This document shows positions 25,781 through 35,007 of a DNA stretch of 64,000 bases, in pieces; the stretch's first letter is position 1, and the number at the start of each line of letters is the position of its first letter. The stretch is from positions 1-64,000 of the forward strand of contig UQOW01000005.1 in the NCBI GenBank assembly GCA_900542805.1. Reading direction: 5' to 3'. Under the pieces are notes generated by a model that was given only the letters and a program-made list of their open reading frames with translations, had not been told where the DNA came from and ran no database searches. Source of the DNA: an uncultured Sutterella sp. Its GTDB lineage: Bacteria > Pseudomonadota > Gammaproteobacteria > Burkholderiales > Burkholderiaceae_F. Position numbers and translations under genes: made by a program.

Positions 25781-26710
25781 ATGAAAAAGATTCTCGTTGC
25801 CATCGATAACAGCCGTTATGCGAGTAATGTTTTGGACTTTCTCACGAGCGTTGTGGCCGAGGCGTCCGAAAAACCCGAAGTGACCCTATTTACCGTCATT
25901 GAACCGAGCTTGCCGAACGAAGTACTCATGCGACTCGGAGCGGCCGGAACCGAACGTTTCAAGAGCTTTGCTCAAAGTATTCTTGCGCCCGCCGCCGAGA
26001 CACTTCAAAAGGCCGGTATCGATCCCATTACATCTTGGGCCGTCGGGACCCCGGCTGAAAAGATTGCCGAGAAAGCTACTCAAATCGATGCGACCTACGT
26101 GCTCATGGGTTCGCGGGGCCTGACAGCGCTCGAGACCTTATTTTTCGGATCGGTTACCATCGGCGTTCTCGCAAAAACAACAACTCCGGTTCTCATTGTT
26201 CGTGCTCCGTGCAGTATCAAAAAGACATTGACGAAAATCGGGATTGCCGTCGACGAATCCGAGCGCTCCGAGCGCTTGATTGAGTATCTCACGGCCAACA
26301 GGAAGCTATTCCCGGAAAACTGCCAATTCCACGCGATTTATGTGTCGCGTAGTGCCGATGACTTTATGTTCGGCGCCCTGGGAGCTGCCTCTCTTGCCGC
26401 CTCAGGTCGCACGGCCGGACTGGCACAAGCCGCTCTTTTAAGTGAAGCCGGCGGTAAGGAACTCGAGTTACAGGCCTTTGAGAACGTCATGAATCCGCTT
26501 CGCAAATCGTTTGCCAAGCTCGGGAACGTTCAAGAGGTCATGCTACAAGGCAATGCCGGCGATGAAATCGCCAAATACGCCCTTGAGGAACGGCTTGATT
26601 TGCTTGTCATGGGGAGCCACGGGCGCTCGAATGTGGAATCGGCCTTCGCCGGATCCGTGGTCATGCGTGTGGCTGCTCAAGGAAGCGTTCCGCTTTTTAT
26701 CGTCCGATAG
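25781..26710 (+). CDS. Tandem universal stress protein
   Basis: A 309-residue protein made of two UspA domains (about 1-145 and 146-309). Each ends with the ATP-binding G-2X-G-9X-G-S pattern: GSRGLTALETLFFGSVT in the first and GSHGRSNVESAFAGSVV in the second, so both may bind ATP. The second domain carries an insertion of alanine-rich sequence (GALGAASLAASGRTAGLAQA). Tandem Usp proteins take part in survival under starvation or oxidative stress; the exact role is unknown. Convergent with pncA. Confidence 0.93.
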   Translation: MKKILVAIDNSRYASNVLDFLTSVVAEASEKPEVTLFTVIEPSLPNEVLMRLGAAGTERFKSFAQSILAPAAETLQKAGIDPITSWAVGTPAEKIAEKATQIDATYVLMGSRGLTALETLFFGSVTIGVLAKTTTPVLIVRAPCSIKKTLTKIGIAVDESERSERLIEYLTANRKLFPENCQFHAIYVSRSADDFMFGALGAASLAASGRTAGLAQAALLSEAGGKELELQAFENVMNPLRKSFAKLGNVQEVMLQGNAGDEIAKYALEERLDLLVMGSHGRSNVESAFAGSVVMRVAAQGSVPLFIVR

Positions 26711-26725
26711 CGTTGTCGTTTACCT

Positions 26726-26758
26726 GACGGGCACAGGACGGAAAGGTCGGTGCCCGTC
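26726..26758. terminator. Hairpin between convergent usp and pncA genes
   Basis: A perfect 9-bp stem GACGGGCAC / GTGCCCGTC with a 15-base loop lies between the two convergent stops. No real T run follows on either strand, so it may act as a bidirectional stop or transcript-end stabiliser. Confidence 0.45.
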
Positions 26759-26783
26759 GGAGCATTTTCGACAACCGGGAACT

Positions 26784-27410
26784 TTACTTCAGAAGATCGC
26801 AGACAGTCACTTGGCAAATCTGCGCTTTTTCCCACGACTCGCGAGCTACCGCAAGCGACCCTGCGACATCGATGGCGTGGCTTGCATCCGTCACAACGAC
26901 CGTTTTAAAACCGGCGGCTGCGGCATCGAGCGCCGTCCACGAAACGCAAAAGTCCGTAGCCAATCCGCAAACGGCAACAGAGTCGACTCCGCGCTCTTTT
27001 AAATACCCGGCAAGGCCCGTTTTCCCTAATCGGTCTGCTTCCATAAAGCCCGAGTAACTGTCGCAATCGCGTCGCATGCCTTTTCGCACCAGAACATCGG
27101 CTTTATCGGATAAAAGCGCGGAAGAAAATGCCGCCCCCTGAGTTCCGGCAACGCAATGCACGGGCCAGAGGCGCTGTTTGCCGTACGAAACGTCCAACTC
27201 ATCACCGACCTTTTTTCCGGCATGGCTTGCAGCAAAACTGATGTGATTGGCCGGATGCCAATCGGCCGTGCAAACGACAACGTCACGGGCCTCAGAAAAC
27301 GCCTTAATCAAGCGATTAATAGGGTCAATGACCGCATCACCTCCTGCCACGGCAAGCGACCCGCCCGGCAAAAAATCATTTTGAACATCGACAACAATCA
27401 GAGCTCTCAT
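26784..27410 (-). CDS. pncA: Nicotinamidase
   Basis: A 208-residue cysteine hydrolase converting nicotinamide to nicotinate for NAD salvage. Catalytic Asp in LIVVDVQNDFLPGG, metal ligands in TADWHPANHISF, the KG(M)RRDCDSYSGF segment with the Lys, and the catalytic Cys in GLATDFCVSWTALDA are present. The start ATG 27410 overlaps the upstream monooxygenase stop (ATGA). It closes the amgK-murU-tcdA-NMO-pncA operon. Confidence 0.95.
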   Translation of the reverse strand: MRALIVVDVQNDFLPGGSLAVAGGDAVIDPINRLIKAFSEARDVVVCTADWHPANHISFAASHAGKKVGDELDVSYGKQRLWPVHCVAGTQGAAFSSALLSDKADVLVRKGMRRDCDSYSGFMEADRLGKTGLAGYLKERGVDSVAVCGLATDFCVSWTALDAAAAGFKTVVVTDASHAIDVAGSLAVARESWEKAQICQVTVCDLLK

Positions 27411-28465
27411 AGAACCTCCTGCAAAACGGCACGGCAATCGCCTATTAGTACGGCAAGCGCTTGGGCAGTATCGGTCGGAACACCGAGCGGTATGCTCTGA
27501 CCGCAACATAATGGGAGTAAATCGTCTCGCCCGCATCGGGCGGCGGCCCGATAAATCGGACGCATGGCCATCAGATGCGCCGGATAGGCAAGCGCCTCGA
27601 TCCCTGCGTCTTTAAGTGCCTGAAAAAGGGCTCCGGGTAAGGCCCGCGTCAGGCGTCCGGAAATAAGGCGCGTGAGACGTGCATCGGTATCACAGGCAAA
27701 TTCCATGGCCGTGCGATAGACTTCATGCAACGCGCTTTGCTCCGTTCTTACCAGGTACGTTCCCACTTCCACGGCACAGGCACCTGCCACAAGGCAAGAA
27801 GCCATCTGGCGCCCCGTGACAATGCCGCCTGCCGCAACAATGGGAAGCCCCGTTGCCCGGCTTGCCGGTCCGATTAGACTCAGAAGACCTACGGCATCTT
27901 CTTCCGAGCTTTCAAACGAAAGGCGAGGACCGCCGGCTTCCGAACCCTGAACAACAACGGCATCGACACCGGCTGCCCGCTGAACTTTGGCTTCCCTTAG
28001 CGTTGTTGCCGCGCCGATGATGCGCACGCCTTGCGCTTTGAGCTTGTCGGCATAAATCTCGCGGAATCCCCCGAAACAAACACGGACGACGGGAACATCG
28101 GCCTCAAGAACGGCCTGGAATTGCGCCTCGAAATCCGGAAGCGACAGCGTTTCGGGACACCCGAGCTCTCGGCGTAATGCCTCAAGAGAAGCCGCAAGCG
28201 GCGCACAATCGCTCTTCTGAGCCGAAGAAGGAATGCGTAAATTGACGGCAAAAGGACGGTCCGTTTGAGCGCGCACGGCAGCAACGGCCGAAGTAATCTC
28301 GCCGGCCTCAAGGAAGTCGCCGGCCAAAACGCCGAGTCCCCCGGCGCTGCTGACGGCTACAACCATCTCGGGGGTTGTCAGGCCGGCCATCGGGGCATTC
28401 ATCACGGGAAGCGTAGCTCCCGTCAGACTTTTAAAAGTCGCGATGTTTTCTTTGAGGGTCTTCAC
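27407..28465 (-). CDS. Nitronate monooxygenase family flavoprotein
   Basis: A 352-residue FMN-binding TIM barrel (2-nitropropane dioxygenase-like). Seen: VMNAPMAGLTTPEMVVAVS, the GVLAGDFL block, VVVQGSEAGGPR near the middle, and PIVAAGGIVTGRQMASCLVAGACAVEVGT, the FMN phosphate site. The start is GTG 28465, which overlaps the tcdA stop (GTGA) and has AAAGGAG upstream. The family detoxifies propionate-3-nitronate or acts on related substrates; a FabK-like enoyl-ACP reductase is a less likely alternative. Confidence 0.85.
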   Translation of the reverse strand: MKTLKENIATFKSLTGATLPVMNAPMAGLTTPEMVVAVSSAGGLGVLAGDFLEAGEITSAVAAVRAQTDRPFAVNLRIPSSAQKSDCAPLAASLEALRRELGCPETLSLPDFEAQFQAVLEADVPVVRVCFGGFREIYADKLKAQGVRIIGAATTLREAKVQRAAGVDAVVVQGSEAGGPRLSFESSEEDAVGLLSLIGPASRATGLPIVAAGGIVTGRQMASCLVAGACAVEVGTYLVRTEQSALHEVYRTAMEFACDTDARLTRLISGRLTRALPGALFQALKDAGIEALAYPAHLMAMRPIYRAAARCGRDDLLPLCCGQSIPLGVPTDTAQALAVLIGDCRAVLQEVL

Positions 28466-29193
28466 GCTTTGTCTCCTTTCGTAATCGCGCTCAATGCGGC
28501 ACCGGCAACAGCCATTCCCATTGCGGCCGTCACGGCCATCGAGGTGCCGAACGTACCACCCTCGCCTTGCTCCATCGTCTCCGAAGAAAAGGCCGCCGGA
28601 ATACCGAAAGGTTTGGAGCGTTTGCTGGATCCGGCCGGGAAACCGTGGCATTTGCGCAAGGTGTAACGCAATTTCGATAACAGGGGATCTCCGGTCACTT
28701 GCGTTAAATCCGCAAGGCGTATTTGTGTCGAATCACACCTGCCGCCTGCGCCGCCCGAGGTAACGACAAAGGCGCCTTTGCGTTTCGCCTCGCAGACGAT
28801 GGCCGCCTTAGCATCGACGTCATCGACGCATTCGAGAACAAAGGCACCCGGCGGAATTAACTGCGCGACGTTTTCACTTGTCACGCGCAGACAACTTACC
28901 TTGACATCGGCATCCGGATTTATCAGCCGCAGTCTTTGAGATAAAACATCCACTTTCGCGCATCCGTACGTACCGACCAAAGCCTCGGACTGCCGATTCG
29001 TGTTGTTGACGGCCACCGTGTCCATGTCAATTAAGTGCAAAAAGCCGACGGCGCTTCGACACATCGCCTCGGCAGCCCAAGAGCCGACGCCGCCGACTCC
29101 GATGACAAGTACGTGAGCCCGGCGCAGTTTTTCAATTCCTTGAGCGCCGTGCAAACGCGCGAGTGCTTCAAAGCGTTCTTCAAAAGAAACCAT
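28462..29193 (-). CDS. tcdA: tRNA threonylcarbamoyladenosine dehydratase TcdA
   Basis: A 243-residue E1-like (ThiF/MoeB fold) enzyme that cyclises t6A in tRNA to ct6A using ATP. HVLVIGVGGVGSWAAEAMCR is the nucleotide site, LIDMDTVAVNNTNRQ the Asp/Asn/Arg motif, and CVDDVDAKAAIV follows. The family Cys-rich sites typical of MoeB are absent, which supports TcdA. It lies 3 bp after murU and overlaps the next gene. Confidence 0.93.
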   Translation of the reverse strand: MVSFEERFEALARLHGAQGIEKLRRAHVLVIGVGGVGSWAAEAMCRSAVGFLHLIDMDTVAVNNTNRQSEALVGTYGCAKVDVLSQRLRLINPDADVKVSCLRVTSENVAQLIPPGAFVLECVDDVDAKAAIVCEAKRKGAFVVTSGGAGGRCDSTQIRLADLTQVTGDPLLSKLRYTLRKCHGFPAGSSKRSKPFGIPAAFSSETMEQGEGGTFGTSMAVTAAMGMAVAGAALSAITKGDKA

Positions 29194-29196
29194 CGA

Positions 29197-29910
29197 TTAT
29201 CCTTGTTGCGAAAACTTAGCAAAGAAAAACGCCTTACGATTGCCGCAAAGGGCCTCATATTCGGCCGCGTCTCCGACGTTACTCCAAAACCCGCGGTGAA
29301 TTTGAGCCGTTACGCGAAACTGCCAAAGCCAGGGAAAAAGCTTGGCACGCACAGGTTCCAACCGGTTAAAAATCCGAGGAGATACAACGGCAAGACACGC
29401 GTACGTATAAGGTCCGGTCCCCGGAAGAACCCGCCCGTCCGGCGCAAAATCTAGGTCGCCCGAGGTGTGGTAACTCGGATTCGGGACGACCACAAGAGAG
29501 GCATCGATGTCACCTACGATAAGGTCCCGGCGCTTTCGTATTAAAAGACGCAAATCAAAGTCGTGCGCAATGTCGCCTGCTAAAACTAAAAAGGGCTCCA
29601 TGCCGTCGGTTAAAAGCGGCAAAGCTTTGACGATGCCGCCGAGCGTTTCCAAGGCGTCGCTTTGCGTTGTACCCTCGCGACTTAACACAATGCGTAGCCC
29701 CTTGGCAGCATACTCGGCCGGAATCGACTCAAAGGCCGATGACAGGTACGCCGTATTCATCACAACATCGGTGATGCCGGCCCTTAGGCAGGCAGCCAGT
29801 TGCCAATCACAAAGACGAAAATCAGACACCGGTAGCAAGGGCTTAGGGGTTGTGTCCGTTAAAGGACGCAAACGGCATCCGCGACCGGCCGCAAGAATCA
29901 GCGCTTTCAC
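29197..29910 (-). CDS. murU: N-acetylmuramate-1-phosphate uridylyltransferase (MurU-like)
   Basis: A 237-residue sugar nucleotidyltransferase. The NTP-binding signature LILAAGRGCRLRPLTDTTPKP is at residues 4-24, with the metal-binding Asp in LVLAGDIAHDF and the strongly conserved end QIHRGFWSNVGDAAEYEAL. Encoded 8 bp after an AmgK-like kinase, it fits the MurU step: MurNAc-1-P plus UTP to UDP-MurNAc, a fosfomycin-bypassing recycling route known in Pseudomonas and many proteobacteria. Confidence 0.88.
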   Translation of the reverse strand: MKALILAAGRGCRLRPLTDTTPKPLLPVSDFRLCDWQLAACLRAGITDVVMNTAYLSSAFESIPAEYAAKGLRIVLSREGTTQSDALETLGGIVKALPLLTDGMEPFLVLAGDIAHDFDLRLLIRKRRDLIVGDIDASLVVVPNPSYHTSGDLDFAPDGRVLPGTGPYTYACLAVVSPRIFNRLEPVRAKLFPWLWQFRVTAQIHRGFWSNVGDAAEYEALCGNRKAFFFAKFSQQG

Positions 29911-29918
29911 AACGCCTC

Positions 29919-30938
29919 CTAGAACGTGACGGCCTGAGCGGTCTTTATCGGCTCAAAACGGTCTAAAAGGCGATTCAGGACTTTGAGTTCGGCGTACCGA
30001 TTGGCCGTGCGCCGAACGTATTCGATAAAGCGCGGTGTGTCCGCAAGGTATTTGGACTTTCCGTCTCTGTAGTAAATCCGCGCAAAGATTCCGAGCACTT
30101 TTAAGTGCCGTTGCAGTCCCATCCATTCGACATGGCGCCAAAAATCTCCGAAGTCCTCGGGGACAGCAAGCTTGGCTCGACGCGCCTTTTCCCAATAGCG
30201 AATCGTCATATCCAAGACAAATTCTTCAGGCCAACTGACAAAGGCATCCCGCATAAGAGAGGCAATATCGTAGGTAATCGGTCCGGTTAGGGCATCCTGA
30301 AAATCAATGACACCGGGGCGATTGCCGTCAGTGGCCATCAGATTGCGCGGCATATAGTCGCGGTGTACATAAACGGAACTCACGGAAAGATTGTCGGCCA
30401 CAAGGCGTGAGAAAACCGTTTCTAATTCGGTCTTATCCTTTTCCGTCATCGTGTAGCCACGATGGCGCGTAATGTACCAGTCCGGAAATAACTTGAGTTC
30501 CCGGCGAAGAACCGCCTCATCATAGGGCGGCAAAACGCCGGGCCGCGTGGCTTTTTGCCAGGAAATGAGTTCATCGACGGCGCCGTCAAAAAGGACCGGG
30601 GCATTGTCAACCGTTAAAACATCCAAATACGTCTTTTTTCCCAAGTCGCTCATGAGAATAAAGCCGGCTACTTCGTTTTTTTCGTAAATAACGGGAACGT
30701 TCAAACCGGCCTCGCGCATGAGCGACTGGACTTTCAGATACGGGCCGACGGCCTCTTTTTCCGGGGGTGCATCCATAACGATGTACGTTGTCCCGGAGTC
30801 GGACGCAAGGCGAAAGTACCGCCGAAAACTGGCATCGGCACTTGCCGGCACCAAGGATTCAAGAATCAATCCGTAACCGGGCACCAACAGCGTCAGCCAC
30901 ATGCGCAATGCATCCAAACGCGTATCTGCTTTTTCCAT
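29919..30938 (-). CDS. amgK: Anomeric MurNAc/GlcNAc kinase (AmgK-like)
   Basis: A 339-residue phosphotransferase of the APH/choline kinase fold. An ATP-loop region (ASFRRYFRLASDSGTTYIVMD), the catalytic loop YVHRDYMPRNLM, and the metal Asp in GVIDFQDALTGPITYDI are seen. AmgK phosphorylates MurNAc at C1 for MurU. The start ATG 30938 has GAGGACG upstream. The gene heads the leftward operon and is divergent from lptD, a pairing common in betaproteobacteria and pseudomonads. Confidence 0.9.
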   Translation of the reverse strand: MEKADTRLDALRMWLTLLVPGYGLILESLVPASADASFRRYFRLASDSGTTYIVMDAPPEKEAVGPYLKVQSLMREAGLNVPVIYEKNEVAGFILMSDLGKKTYLDVLTVDNAPVLFDGAVDELISWQKATRPGVLPPYDEAVLRRELKLFPDWYITRHRGYTMTEKDKTELETVFSRLVADNLSVSSVYVHRDYMPRNLMATDGNRPGVIDFQDALTGPITYDIASLMRDAFVSWPEEFVLDMTIRYWEKARRAKLAVPEDFGDFWRHVEWMGLQRHLKVLGIFARIYYRDGKSKYLADTPRFIEYVRRTANRYAELKVLNRLLDRFEPIKTAQAVTF

Positions 30939-31033
30939 AATCGTCCTCAAACCCTTTTAGCTCCCCGTTTTCGAAGGCGCCTTGCCTATAATCCGCCTAT
31001 TCGGATTTCCATTTTACGAACTATAACGTGTTT

Positions 31034-33361
31034 ATGTTTCGGAAGCCCCCGCACAAGCGCCTCTTGGCCTTGGCAACTGCCGTTGTCACGGCTCTTCCTT
31101 TTGTTGCCGGCGCTGCCGATACCGACTTATCGATCCCGCCTCCGCTCAAAACCGCGACGGCAGGAGATGCCCCGCGCACCCCGTGGATCAGCGCCGTTCG
31201 GCTTGAACCGGCGCAAAGCGATGAGGATAGTGCCGCCGTGGTGTTTGCCCACGAAATCAGCGGGTCACCCGAAACGCAAATCGTTTTAAAGGGCGAAGCG
31301 GAGCTTCGTCGTGCGGGGTCGGTCATCAAAGCCGACAAGATTGTTTATACCCAGTTCGAAGATTTAGTCCAAGGAACGGGCAATGCAGAACTGTCGCGCT
31401 CGGGTCTGACGTTACGGTCCCCGGAGATTTTCTACCACTTGGATTCGAAAACCGGACAAACGCAAGATGCCGAATTTGAATTTGCGCCCAATCGTCTGCG
31501 CGGTGAGGCATCCTGCGTGCGTTTTCAGTCCGGGGAAACAACCGATTTGGATAACTCCCTGATTACCACGTGCCGCAAGGGCGATGACAGTTGGTGGATT
31601 GAGCTCGATAAATTAACGCTCGATGAGTACGACCAATCCGGATACGGAAGAAATGCCGTTTTAAAGCTGGCCGGAGTCCCTGTATTTGCCGTTCCCTGGT
31701 TCACGTTCCCGGCGGCCGGGAAGCGCCAAAGCGGCTTTTTAGTCCCGAGTCTTTCGGTGAGTAAAACGCGCGGTCTCGATGTTTCGATTCCCTACTATTG
31801 GAACATCGCTCCCAACTACGACTACACGATTACACCGCGCCTTATGAGTAAAGCCGGCGTCATGCTCGGAAACGATATCCGCCTGTTGACACGAGACTTT
31901 TCCGCACAGGTCATCGGCGACTATCTGCCGCACGATTCGTCAAAAGATGCGCCGACCGGAGCGCGCTGGGGCGTGACGGCTAAGTTATCGGGTAACACAG
32001 CCGGAATCGGTTACGGTATCGACTACAATCGCATTTCCGACGATAACTTTAATGCTGACTTCGGTAACAGCCTTCGAGACGACTCCGACTCGGTTTTAAC
32101 CGAAGACTTCTGGGTCAACTTCTCGCGCAAGTACGTCAACGGCCAAATCAGCATTCGTAAAAATCAGGCACTTGACGTGCGCGATACGACGACAAGCAAG
32201 CCGTACGAAAAGGTTCCTCAGATTATGCTTTCCGGATACGTGGCCGACCTAGATGGGTTTGAACTGACAACGGAACTTGATATCACGCGGTTTCGGCATC
32301 CGAAACAGTTAGAAGGCGACCGATTCGTTTTCGATCAGACCGTTTCCTATCCGCTTCGCGGCGCCGGTTGGTTCTTTACGCCCAAAGCCCAGATCATCGG
32401 AACGTGGTACAACTTAGACGACCCCGTCCACACCGACGGAGACAAACACCCCTCGCGTATCCTTCCGATTTTCTCGGCCGATGCGGGACTGACGTTCGAG
32501 CGCACTCTGACACTTGACAATCGGGCCTTAACCCAAACTCTGGAGCCGCGGCTTTTCTACGCCTACATTCCCTACGAAGATCAAAGCGAGATTCCGGTTT
32601 TCGATTCGAGCCTCTCGGACATGAACTTTGCGCAGATTTTTACGGAAAACACGTGGTCCGGGTACGATAGAATCAATGAGGCCAATCACGTTACGACGGC
32701 TCTGACGACACGGTTTCTTGAGGACACCACGGGAAGCGAACTTTTCCGAGCTGCCGTCGGTCAACGGTTTTATTTAAGTGACACACAAATCGGCTACAAC
32801 GGCAAGCGTACCGATTTGCCCAACCGCAAGGCCGACCTTTTAGCCAGTGTCGGTGCCAAGCTCTTTAAGAGTCTGACCGTCACAGGCTTTGCGCAATATA
32901 ACTACGATAGAAAAACCCTGAATCGTGCCAGTGCCGGTTTGAGGTGGCAACCCAAACCCATGAGTGTCGTCGGCCTTTACTACCGCTACAACTATGTCGA
33001 CGGAAATCCGAAATCCGATCTTAACTTTAAGCAATTGGATTTTTCGGCCCAGTGGCCGATTGCAGGCAACTTGTATGCACTCTCGCGTTTGAATTATTCG
33101 CTTTTAAAGAAGCGCTGGATCGAAGCGCTCGTCGGTTTGGAATACAACGCCGACTGCTGGACGCTACGCCTTGTCGGACAGCGCTACGTTACAAGCACCG
33201 ACAAATACGAAATGCGTTACTTCGTGCAGCTTGAATTGCGCGGCTTGGGCGGCATCGGCTCGAGCCCCTTATCGACGCTTGAGGAAGGCATTCCGGGATA
33301 CCAGTCGGAAAAATCCACGCTTGTGCCAGGGCGCATCGGAGCATTTGATTATTACCGCTAA
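31034..33361 (+). CDS. lptD: LPS-assembly protein LptD
   Basis: A 775-residue outer-membrane protein with an N-terminal signal (LLALATAVVTALPFVAGAAD), an LptA-like jelly-roll (about 60-215: VIKADKIVYTQFEDLVQGTGNAEL) and a large beta barrel (rest) that with LptE inserts LPS in the outer leaflet. Barrel marks include GRNAVLKLAGVPVFAVPWFTFP and SGFLVPSLSVSKTRGLDVSI. ATG 31034 is chosen; a GTG at 31028 would add two residues. A TATAAT at 30987-30992 probably serves as the -10. surA, its usual neighbour, is 14 kb away. Confidence 0.96.
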   Translation: MFRKPPHKRLLALATAVVTALPFVAGAADTDLSIPPPLKTATAGDAPRTPWISAVRLEPAQSDEDSAAVVFAHEISGSPETQIVLKGEAELRRAGSVIKADKIVYTQFEDLVQGTGNAELSRSGLTLRSPEIFYHLDSKTGQTQDAEFEFAPNRLRGEASCVRFQSGETTDLDNSLITTCRKGDDSWWIELDKLTLDEYDQSGYGRNAVLKLAGVPVFAVPWFTFPAAGKRQSGFLVPSLSVSKTRGLDVSIPYYWNIAPNYDYTITPRLMSKAGVMLGNDIRLLTRDFSAQVIGDYLPHDSSKDAPTGARWGVTAKLSGNTAGIGYGIDYNRISDDNFNADFGNSLRDDSDSVLTEDFWVNFSRKYVNGQISIRKNQALDVRDTTTSKPYEKVPQIMLSGYVADLDGFELTTELDITRFRHPKQLEGDRFVFDQTVSYPLRGAGWFFTPKAQIIGTWYNLDDPVHTDGDKHPSRILPIFSADAGLTFERTLTLDNRALTQTLEPRLFYAYIPYEDQSEIPVFDSSLSDMNFAQIFTENTWSGYDRINEANHVTTALTTRFLEDTTGSELFRAAVGQRFYLSDTQIGYNGKRTDLPNRKADLLASVGAKLFKSLTVTGFAQYNYDRKTLNRASAGLRWQPKPMSVVGLYYRYNYVDGNPKSDLNFKQLDFSAQWPIAGNLYALSRLNYSLLKKRWIEALVGLEYNADCWTLRLVGQRYVTSTDKYEMRYFVQLELRGLGGIGSSPLSTLEEGIPGYQSEKSTLVPGRIGAFDYYR

Positions 33362-33444
33362 CGCCAAAAGTACGAGCGGCCTCTTGACCCGGGGCCATGG
33401 CATCGTGTGTCCAAAAGATACCGCAGACAATGCCTGGACCGAAC

Positions 33445-33696
33445 TTAAGGCTCTTGCTCGGAATCGGGGAGCGGGATAAACGAGGTGACGGGATTGCCGC
33501 AGTCCGGGCACACGAAATGCGCTGGGAGTTCGTTAAATGGCGTTCCGGGCGGCACATCCATTTCTTCGCACCCGAGTGCCGGGTCGTAGACGTACCAACA
33601 CACCTTGCACTGCATCTTGGTCTTAAGTCCGACACGGTCTCGTGTGAGCTTTTCAAGGAGTAAATCAATGCGACCCGGCGTGATGGCTTCTTGCAT
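33445..33696 (-). CDS. hupI: Hydrogenase-associated rubredoxin (HupI/HoxR type)
   Basis: An 83-residue protein with the two rubredoxin iron knuckles CKVC (WYVYDP) and CPDCG, the GTPFNELP segment between them, and a short N-terminal extension. Such rubredoxins are found at the end of hup/hox operons and support formation or protection of the enzyme under air. It starts 1 bp after hupH and is the last gene of the leftward operon. Confidence 0.88.
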   Translation of the reverse strand: MQEAITPGRIDLLLEKLTRDRVGLKTKMQCKVCWYVYDPALGCEEMDVPPGTPFNELPAHFVCPDCGNPVTSFIPLPDSEQEP

Positions 33697-33697
33697 C

Positions 33698-34510
33698 TTA
33701 TAAAACTCCGCGCGCGAGGTCCCCCTCGAGCCACTCGATTAATTCCTGACAGGCCGACACCGAGTCGGAAAACTCCTCGGGGCTTGTCGGCACTTCCGGC
33801 GGAATGAGTGTGACGACAAAGCTATCCAAAAGTGTCTTGCCGGCCTTATTCAGTAGCGTACTTCTCCAAATTGCCTTGTAGCGAGTGCTTTGCATCCGCG
33901 CATTGGCAAAGCCGGAAAGCCAAATCTGCGTATCCCCCTGTCCGAGAACCGATTTCATCCACTGCATATCGGTTTTTTCGACAGGCTGTCGCGTCAGTTC
34001 CACCATATGCGGGGGATCAAAGTCCATCCGATTGGCATCGCACGAAGCTTGGGCCGAGGCGAGCTCTTTTAAGATAGCAGGCGAAGAGAAAACACCTTCG
34101 GGCGCCTGCTCCGGGAGAGTCAGCGGATACTCGCCCTCGTGCACACCTTCGAGAACCGATTGCGGAAGACTGGCAAAAACAAACCGTTGGTGCCCGTTTT
34201 CTTCCAGGCGCCAAAGTCCGGGAATCTGTGTTTCTTCGGCTTTGACGGCACCGCCGCACGTGGCAATACGCACCTCGCCTGACGCCACTGTGGCAAGAAT
34301 AAAATCCAAGTGCTTGGGATCAAAGGTTTCAAAGTCGACCGTGAGTTGCTCGCAAAGAGCCTGCTGAAAAGGAAGAGTCGTAGCCTTCTGAGCCGCCTTT
34401 AAAACCTGCTTTAAAAACGCAACGGAAGAGAGCGCAGCGGCGTGCTCCGTTTCTTTATCCAAATGAATGTCGGCCCATCGCGACGACGAAACCCCGAAAC
34501 CGATTGCCAT
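33698..34510 (-). CDS. hupH: Hydrogenase expression/formation protein HupH (HyaF/HoxQ family)
   Basis: A 270-residue cytoplasmic protein. The C-terminal part WLSGFANARMQSTRYKAIW followed by a DSFVVTLIPPEV strand resembles the HupH/HyaF C-terminal domain, and the middle block (LFILATVASGEVRIA in the form ILATVASGEVRIATCGG) recalls its first domain. HupH works with HupG on small-subunit maturation in oxygen-respiring bacteria. The assignment rests on these motifs plus position between hupG and the rubredoxin gene; sequence is diverged. Confidence 0.75.
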   Translation of the reverse strand: MAIGFGVSSSRWADIHLDKETEHAAALSSVAFLKQVLKAAQKATTLPFQQALCEQLTVDFETFDPKHLDFILATVASGEVRIATCGGAVKAEETQIPGLWRLEENGHQRFVFASLPQSVLEGVHEGEYPLTLPEQAPEGVFSSPAILKELASAQASCDANRMDFDPPHMVELTRQPVEKTDMQWMKSVLGQGDTQIWLSGFANARMQSTRYKAIWRSTLLNKAGKTLLDSFVVTLIPPEVPTSPEEFSDSVSACQELIEWLEGDLARGVL

Positions 34511-34521
34511 ACAAGCGCCTC

Positions 34522-35007
34522 CTAATCCGAGCAGTGCAAAACCGTTTTCTTTTGCATGAAAGCCACGCGCCGTACCGGAGATTTCTCGCGCACGACAATC
34601 TCGCTTAACTGACGGCAGTATTCATTCCAATCTTTAAGTCCCTGCACAGCTCCTAAGTACACCGAATCACGGAAAAGCGCTACGGCGGGCATCCCCGTAA
34701 TCCCGAAGCGTCCGGCAAGGGCTCGGGATTCGTTAAAACGAGTAAAAACGGTCTCAGTGAGGGTTCCTGCAAAGGCTTTTTTTAGTTCCGGAGCAATGAC
34801 GGCTATGTCCAGCGAAACACGCTTGGCATTGGGGTCTTCGGAAAAAACAGCCATCTTGAAGCCTTCGGTCGCCAAAAACGCTTCAAACGTCGTGTCGTCG
34901 ACCCAAGCAAAACCTTCACGTTCAAAAAGACGCCGATACGCCGGGTGCGTTGTCACATCGACCTGACCGACCGAGCGCGTCACGGTATTCATCTTACCGA
35001 CGGGCAT
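34522..35007 (-). CDS. hupG: Hydrogenase accessory protein HupG (HyaE family)
   Basis: A 161-residue thioredoxin-fold protein without a CxxC pair, as in HyaE/HoxO: VFSEDPNAKRVSLDIAVIAP, RFGITGMPAVALFRDSVYLG. These chaperones bind the Tat signal of the hydrogenase small subunit and hold back export until folding is done. TTGGAGGAC supports the start at 35007, which overlaps hupF by 14 bp. Confidence 0.82.
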   Translation of the reverse strand: MPVGKMNTVTRSVGQVDVTTHPAYRRLFEREGFAWVDDTTFEAFLATEGFKMAVFSEDPNAKRVSLDIAVIAPELKKAFAGTLTETVFTRFNESRALAGRFGITGMPAVALFRDSVYLGAVQGLKDWNEYCRQLSEIVVREKSPVRRVAFMQKKTVLHCSD

